Source of the DNA: an uncultured Pelagibacteraceae bacterium
GTDB lineage: Bacteria; Pseudomonadota; Alphaproteobacteria; Pelagibacterales; Pelagibacteraceae
Reading direction: 5' to 3'
Length of the DNA: 41,648 nucleotides
NCBI GenBank assembly: GCA_902569615.1
Contig: CACFUX010000010.1
Location: forward strand, 1-41,648
The notes beneath the pieces were generated by a model. It saw nothing but the letters and a program-made list of their open reading frames with translations, made no database searches and had not been told where the DNA came from. Made by a program: the position numbers and the translations under genes. Below, one piece after another: positions 40,084-41,648 of the stretch (positions within the stretch are counted from its first letter, which is position 1; every line of letters begins with the position of its first letter).

Positions 40084-41223
40084 ATGATAAAATCTTTCAA
40101 AGTAAATATTTCAGAAGAAATTCTACAAAATATATATTTTAAAGTTAAAAATTACCAATGGCACGAGATGCCAGATGACGGAGGCTGGGATTACGGAACA
40201 AATTTAGAATATATGAAGGAATTTTCAAAATTTTGGATTGATAAATATGACTGGAGAAGAACTGAAGAAAAAATAAACAAATTTAAAAATTTTAAATCTA
40301 ATATAGAGGGAATTGATATTCATTTTATTCACGAAAAGGGAAGTGGATCTAATCCAAAGCCTTTATTATTAAATCATGGATGGCCTGGATCGATAGTAGA
40401 ATTTTTACATATTATTGATCAACTTGCACATCCTGAAAAATATGGTGGAAAAGAAGAAGATGGTTTTGATGTTATTGTTCCATCTCTACCAGGTTATGGA
40501 TTTTCTGGACGCCCCACTAGACCAATTGGACCAAGAAAAATGGCTGCAATATTTAATTCGTTAATGACAAATGTTCTTGGTTATAAAAAATATATTTCAC
40601 AAGGTGGTGATTTTGGTGGAACTATATGTACATGGTTAGCATATGATCATCCAAAAAATTTATTAGGAATTCATATTAATATTTTAATCATAAGACATCC
40701 AGATGGACCACAAACTGAAGAAGAAAAAGAATGGCAAGAAAGGTTTAGAAAAGAACAAAGAATTGAAGATGGTTATAGAACACAACAAGCAACAAAACCA
40801 CAAACATTAAGTTATGCTATGATGGATAGTCCAGTAGGTGTTGCGGCTTGGATACTAGAAAAAATGAGAGGTTGGTCTGACATTAAAAATGGTGACATTG
40901 AAAGTATTTATTCAAAAGATCTTTTACTATCAAATATTATGATTTATTTAGTTACTAAAACTTTTAATACCGCTTCGTGGATTTACTATGGAAGAAGAGA
41001 AGAAGGAGGAAGATATCTTCCTAAAGATCATCTTCCGTTAAAAGTTCCAACAGCTATTGCAAAATTTCCTAAAGAATATTTAGAATGGGCTCCAAAATCA
41101 TATGTAGAAAGAATATATAACGTTCAACAATGGACTGAAATGCCAGAAGGGGGCCATTTTGCAGCTTTAGAAAAACCTGAATTATTGATAAAAGATATAA
41201 TAAAATTTTCGAAAAAAATATAA
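40084..41223 (+). CDS. Epoxide hydrolase, EHN-domain (microsomal/juvenile-hormone type)
   Basis: A 379-residue alpha/beta hydrolase. The N-terminal ~110 residues fit the EHN domain (ISEEILQNIYFKV, YGTNLEYMKEFSKFW). HGWPGSIVEF (98-107) is the oxyanion motif, D176 in SQGGDFGGTICTW is the nucleophile, and H358 in EGGHFAALEKPE completes the active site. It opens epoxides to diols in the cytoplasm; natural substrates in marine bacteria are unknown. It diverges from dhaK and may share the short AT-rich promoter region. It starts a run of tiny membrane-protein ORFs downstream. Confidence 0.9.
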   Translation: MIKSFKVNISEEILQNIYFKVKNYQWHEMPDDGGWDYGTNLEYMKEFSKFWIDKYDWRRTEEKINKFKNFKSNIEGIDIHFIHEKGSGSNPKPLLLNHGWPGSIVEFLHIIDQLAHPEKYGGKEEDGFDVIVPSLPGYGFSGRPTRPIGPRKMAAIFNSLMTNVLGYKKYISQGGDFGGTICTWLAYDHPKNLLGIHINILIIRHPDGPQTEEEKEWQERFRKEQRIEDGYRTQQATKPQTLSYAMMDSPVGVAAWILEKMRGWSDIKNGDIESIYSKDLLLSNIMIYLVTKTFNTASWIYYGRREEGGRYLPKDHLPLKVPTAIAKFPKEYLEWAPKSYVERIYNVQQWTEMPEGGHFAALEKPELLIKDIIKFSKKI

Positions 41224-41232
41224 TTTGTTAAA

Positions 41233-41391
41233 ATGCAAAAAATAATTTTTATAACACTCTCTTTATTGATCATTGGTTATGTTGTTTATATGGGTGTAAT
41301 GGCTGTGATAAGAGGCAAAAAATATAAAGAAGAAAACCAAGCTGAAGAAAACCAAGTTGAAAAAAATCAAACTCAGGATGAAAACAAATGA
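41233..41391 (+). CDS. Single-span membrane mini-protein with charged repeat tail
   Basis: A 52-residue ORF 9 bases after the epoxide hydrolase stop. Residues 4-25 form a membrane helix, followed by a basic RGKKYK and a Gln/Glu/Asn-rich tail with the repeated unit EENQ/VEKNQ. The TGA overlaps the next ATG (ATGA). I do not recognise a family. Translational coupling to the next small ORF is the main support. Confidence 0.55.
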   Translation: MQKIIFITLSLLIIGYVVYMGVMAVIRGKKYKEENQAEENQVEKNQTQDENK

Positions 41392-41558
41392 ATTTAAGCA
41401 CAATAGTAACTATAATTTATGCAGTTGGAATAATAATAGGGGCATTATTTCTTGATATTTGGGGCGCAGAAACTTCTTTGTCTAAAGCTATGGCAGGTGT
41501 TGCGTGGACAGTTTTATTTTTAATAGCACTTTTTTATGCGGAAAAAAAAGACATTTAA
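41388..41558 (+). CDS. Small two-helix membrane protein
   Basis: A 56-residue ORF starting MNLSTIVTIIYAVGIIIGA, with a second helix around 33-50 and a charged end (YAEKKDI). It overlaps the previous mini-ORF by ATGA. No family recognised. Size and topology resemble small membrane subunits or accessory proteins. Confidence 0.55.
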   Translation: MNLSTIVTIIYAVGIIIGALFLDIWGAETSLSKAMAGVAWTVLFLIALFYAEKKDI

Positions 41559-41648
41559 AAAAGACAGTATACCTGCGCGATTTGTAAAAAAGCACATCTA
41601 TTACTATTACGCTACTTTTTGGATAATTATTATTATTTTTTTATTATT
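41536..41648 (+). CDS. Possible membrane protein, cut by the right edge
   Basis: From ATG 41536 a frame stays open for 37 codons to the end of the window. It begins basic (RKKKTFKKDSIPARFVKKH), then YYYYATFWIIIIIFLL, an apparent membrane helix. The 23-base overlap with the previous ORF is longer than usual here, so the true start may be different. Too little is visible for a family call. Confidence 0.4.
   Translation, partial: MRKKKTFKKDSIPARFVKKHIYYYYATFWIIIIIFLL

Noticed and set aside
1..41648. CRISPR arrays, insertion sequences, phage genes, att sites, rRNA and tRNA
   Set aside because: No spaced direct repeats, transposase or integrase motifs, or RNA cloverleaf signals were seen.

Overview
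The window looks like part of a streamlined, AT-rich marine alphaproteobacterium of the SAR11/Pelagibacterales type. This is inferred from the strong A/T bias at silent positions, the near absence of intergenic DNA, the many 1-, 4- and 8-base gene overlaps, convergent genes that share stop codons, and a gene set dominated by high-affinity uptake systems, each with its own periplasmic binding protein. No rRNA, tRNA, insertion sequence, prophage or CRISPR array was found. No gap between genes reaches 300 bases; the longest is about 145.

Layout. (1) 1-6.7 kb: a sugar-acid type catabolic locus. A truncated enolase-superfamily dehydratase and a PdxA-like dehydrogenase diverge from a tripartite tricarboxylate transporter (TctC, TctB, TctA), followed by a short-chain dehydrogenase and a fumarylacetoacetase-family hydrolase. 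Dehydratase, SDR and FAH hydrolase together match non-phosphorylative deoxysugar-acid breakdown. CcdA follows. (2) 6.7-9.5 kb: a DMT exporter, a gamma-butyrobetaine-hydroxylase-like dioxygenase and an IMPase-family phosphatase. (3) 9.6-15.2 kb: a complete peptide/nickel-type ABC transporter with fused ATPases, plus an AhpD-like protein. (4) 15.2-19.1 kb: a light/DNA-repair island with an SDR lacking the catalytic Tyr, an FeS-type photolyase lacking two cluster cysteines, a DCC protein, a 41-residue DUF2256 protein and a short photolyase-like protein with no N-terminal antenna domain. (5) 19.1-23.1 kb: a tightly coupled reverse-strand operon of small, mostly uncharacterised proteins. (6) 23.2-26.4 kb: a sulfur/thiol locus of cysK, cysE, a previously easy-to-miss 39-residue Cys-rich metallothionein-like ORF, an ETHE1-type persulfide dioxygenase and a divergent 1-Cys peroxiredoxin. 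(7) 26.5-29 kb: Asp/Glu racemase, MFS and LysE-family transporters. (8) 29-35.4 kb: a MalEFGK-type sugar ABC system ending in a GH63-like glycoside hydrolase, suggesting uptake and cleavage of a glycosylglycerate-like solute. (9) 35.4-41.6 kb: pseudoazurin, an HpsN/HisD-family dehydrogenase with a phosphotransacetylase-like protein, a BASS symporter, an orphan DhaK, an epoxide hydrolase, and a chain of tiny membrane proteins running off the end.

Two points stand out. The first is the Cys-rich mini-protein placed between persulfide dioxygenase and cysteine biosynthesis. The second is a repeated architecture in all three binding-protein transporter operons: a strong hairpin lies between the binding-protein gene and the first membrane-subunit gene, and in two of the three it overlaps or touches the next start codon. 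All functions are read from sequence motifs and recalled family knowledge; no database search was run.
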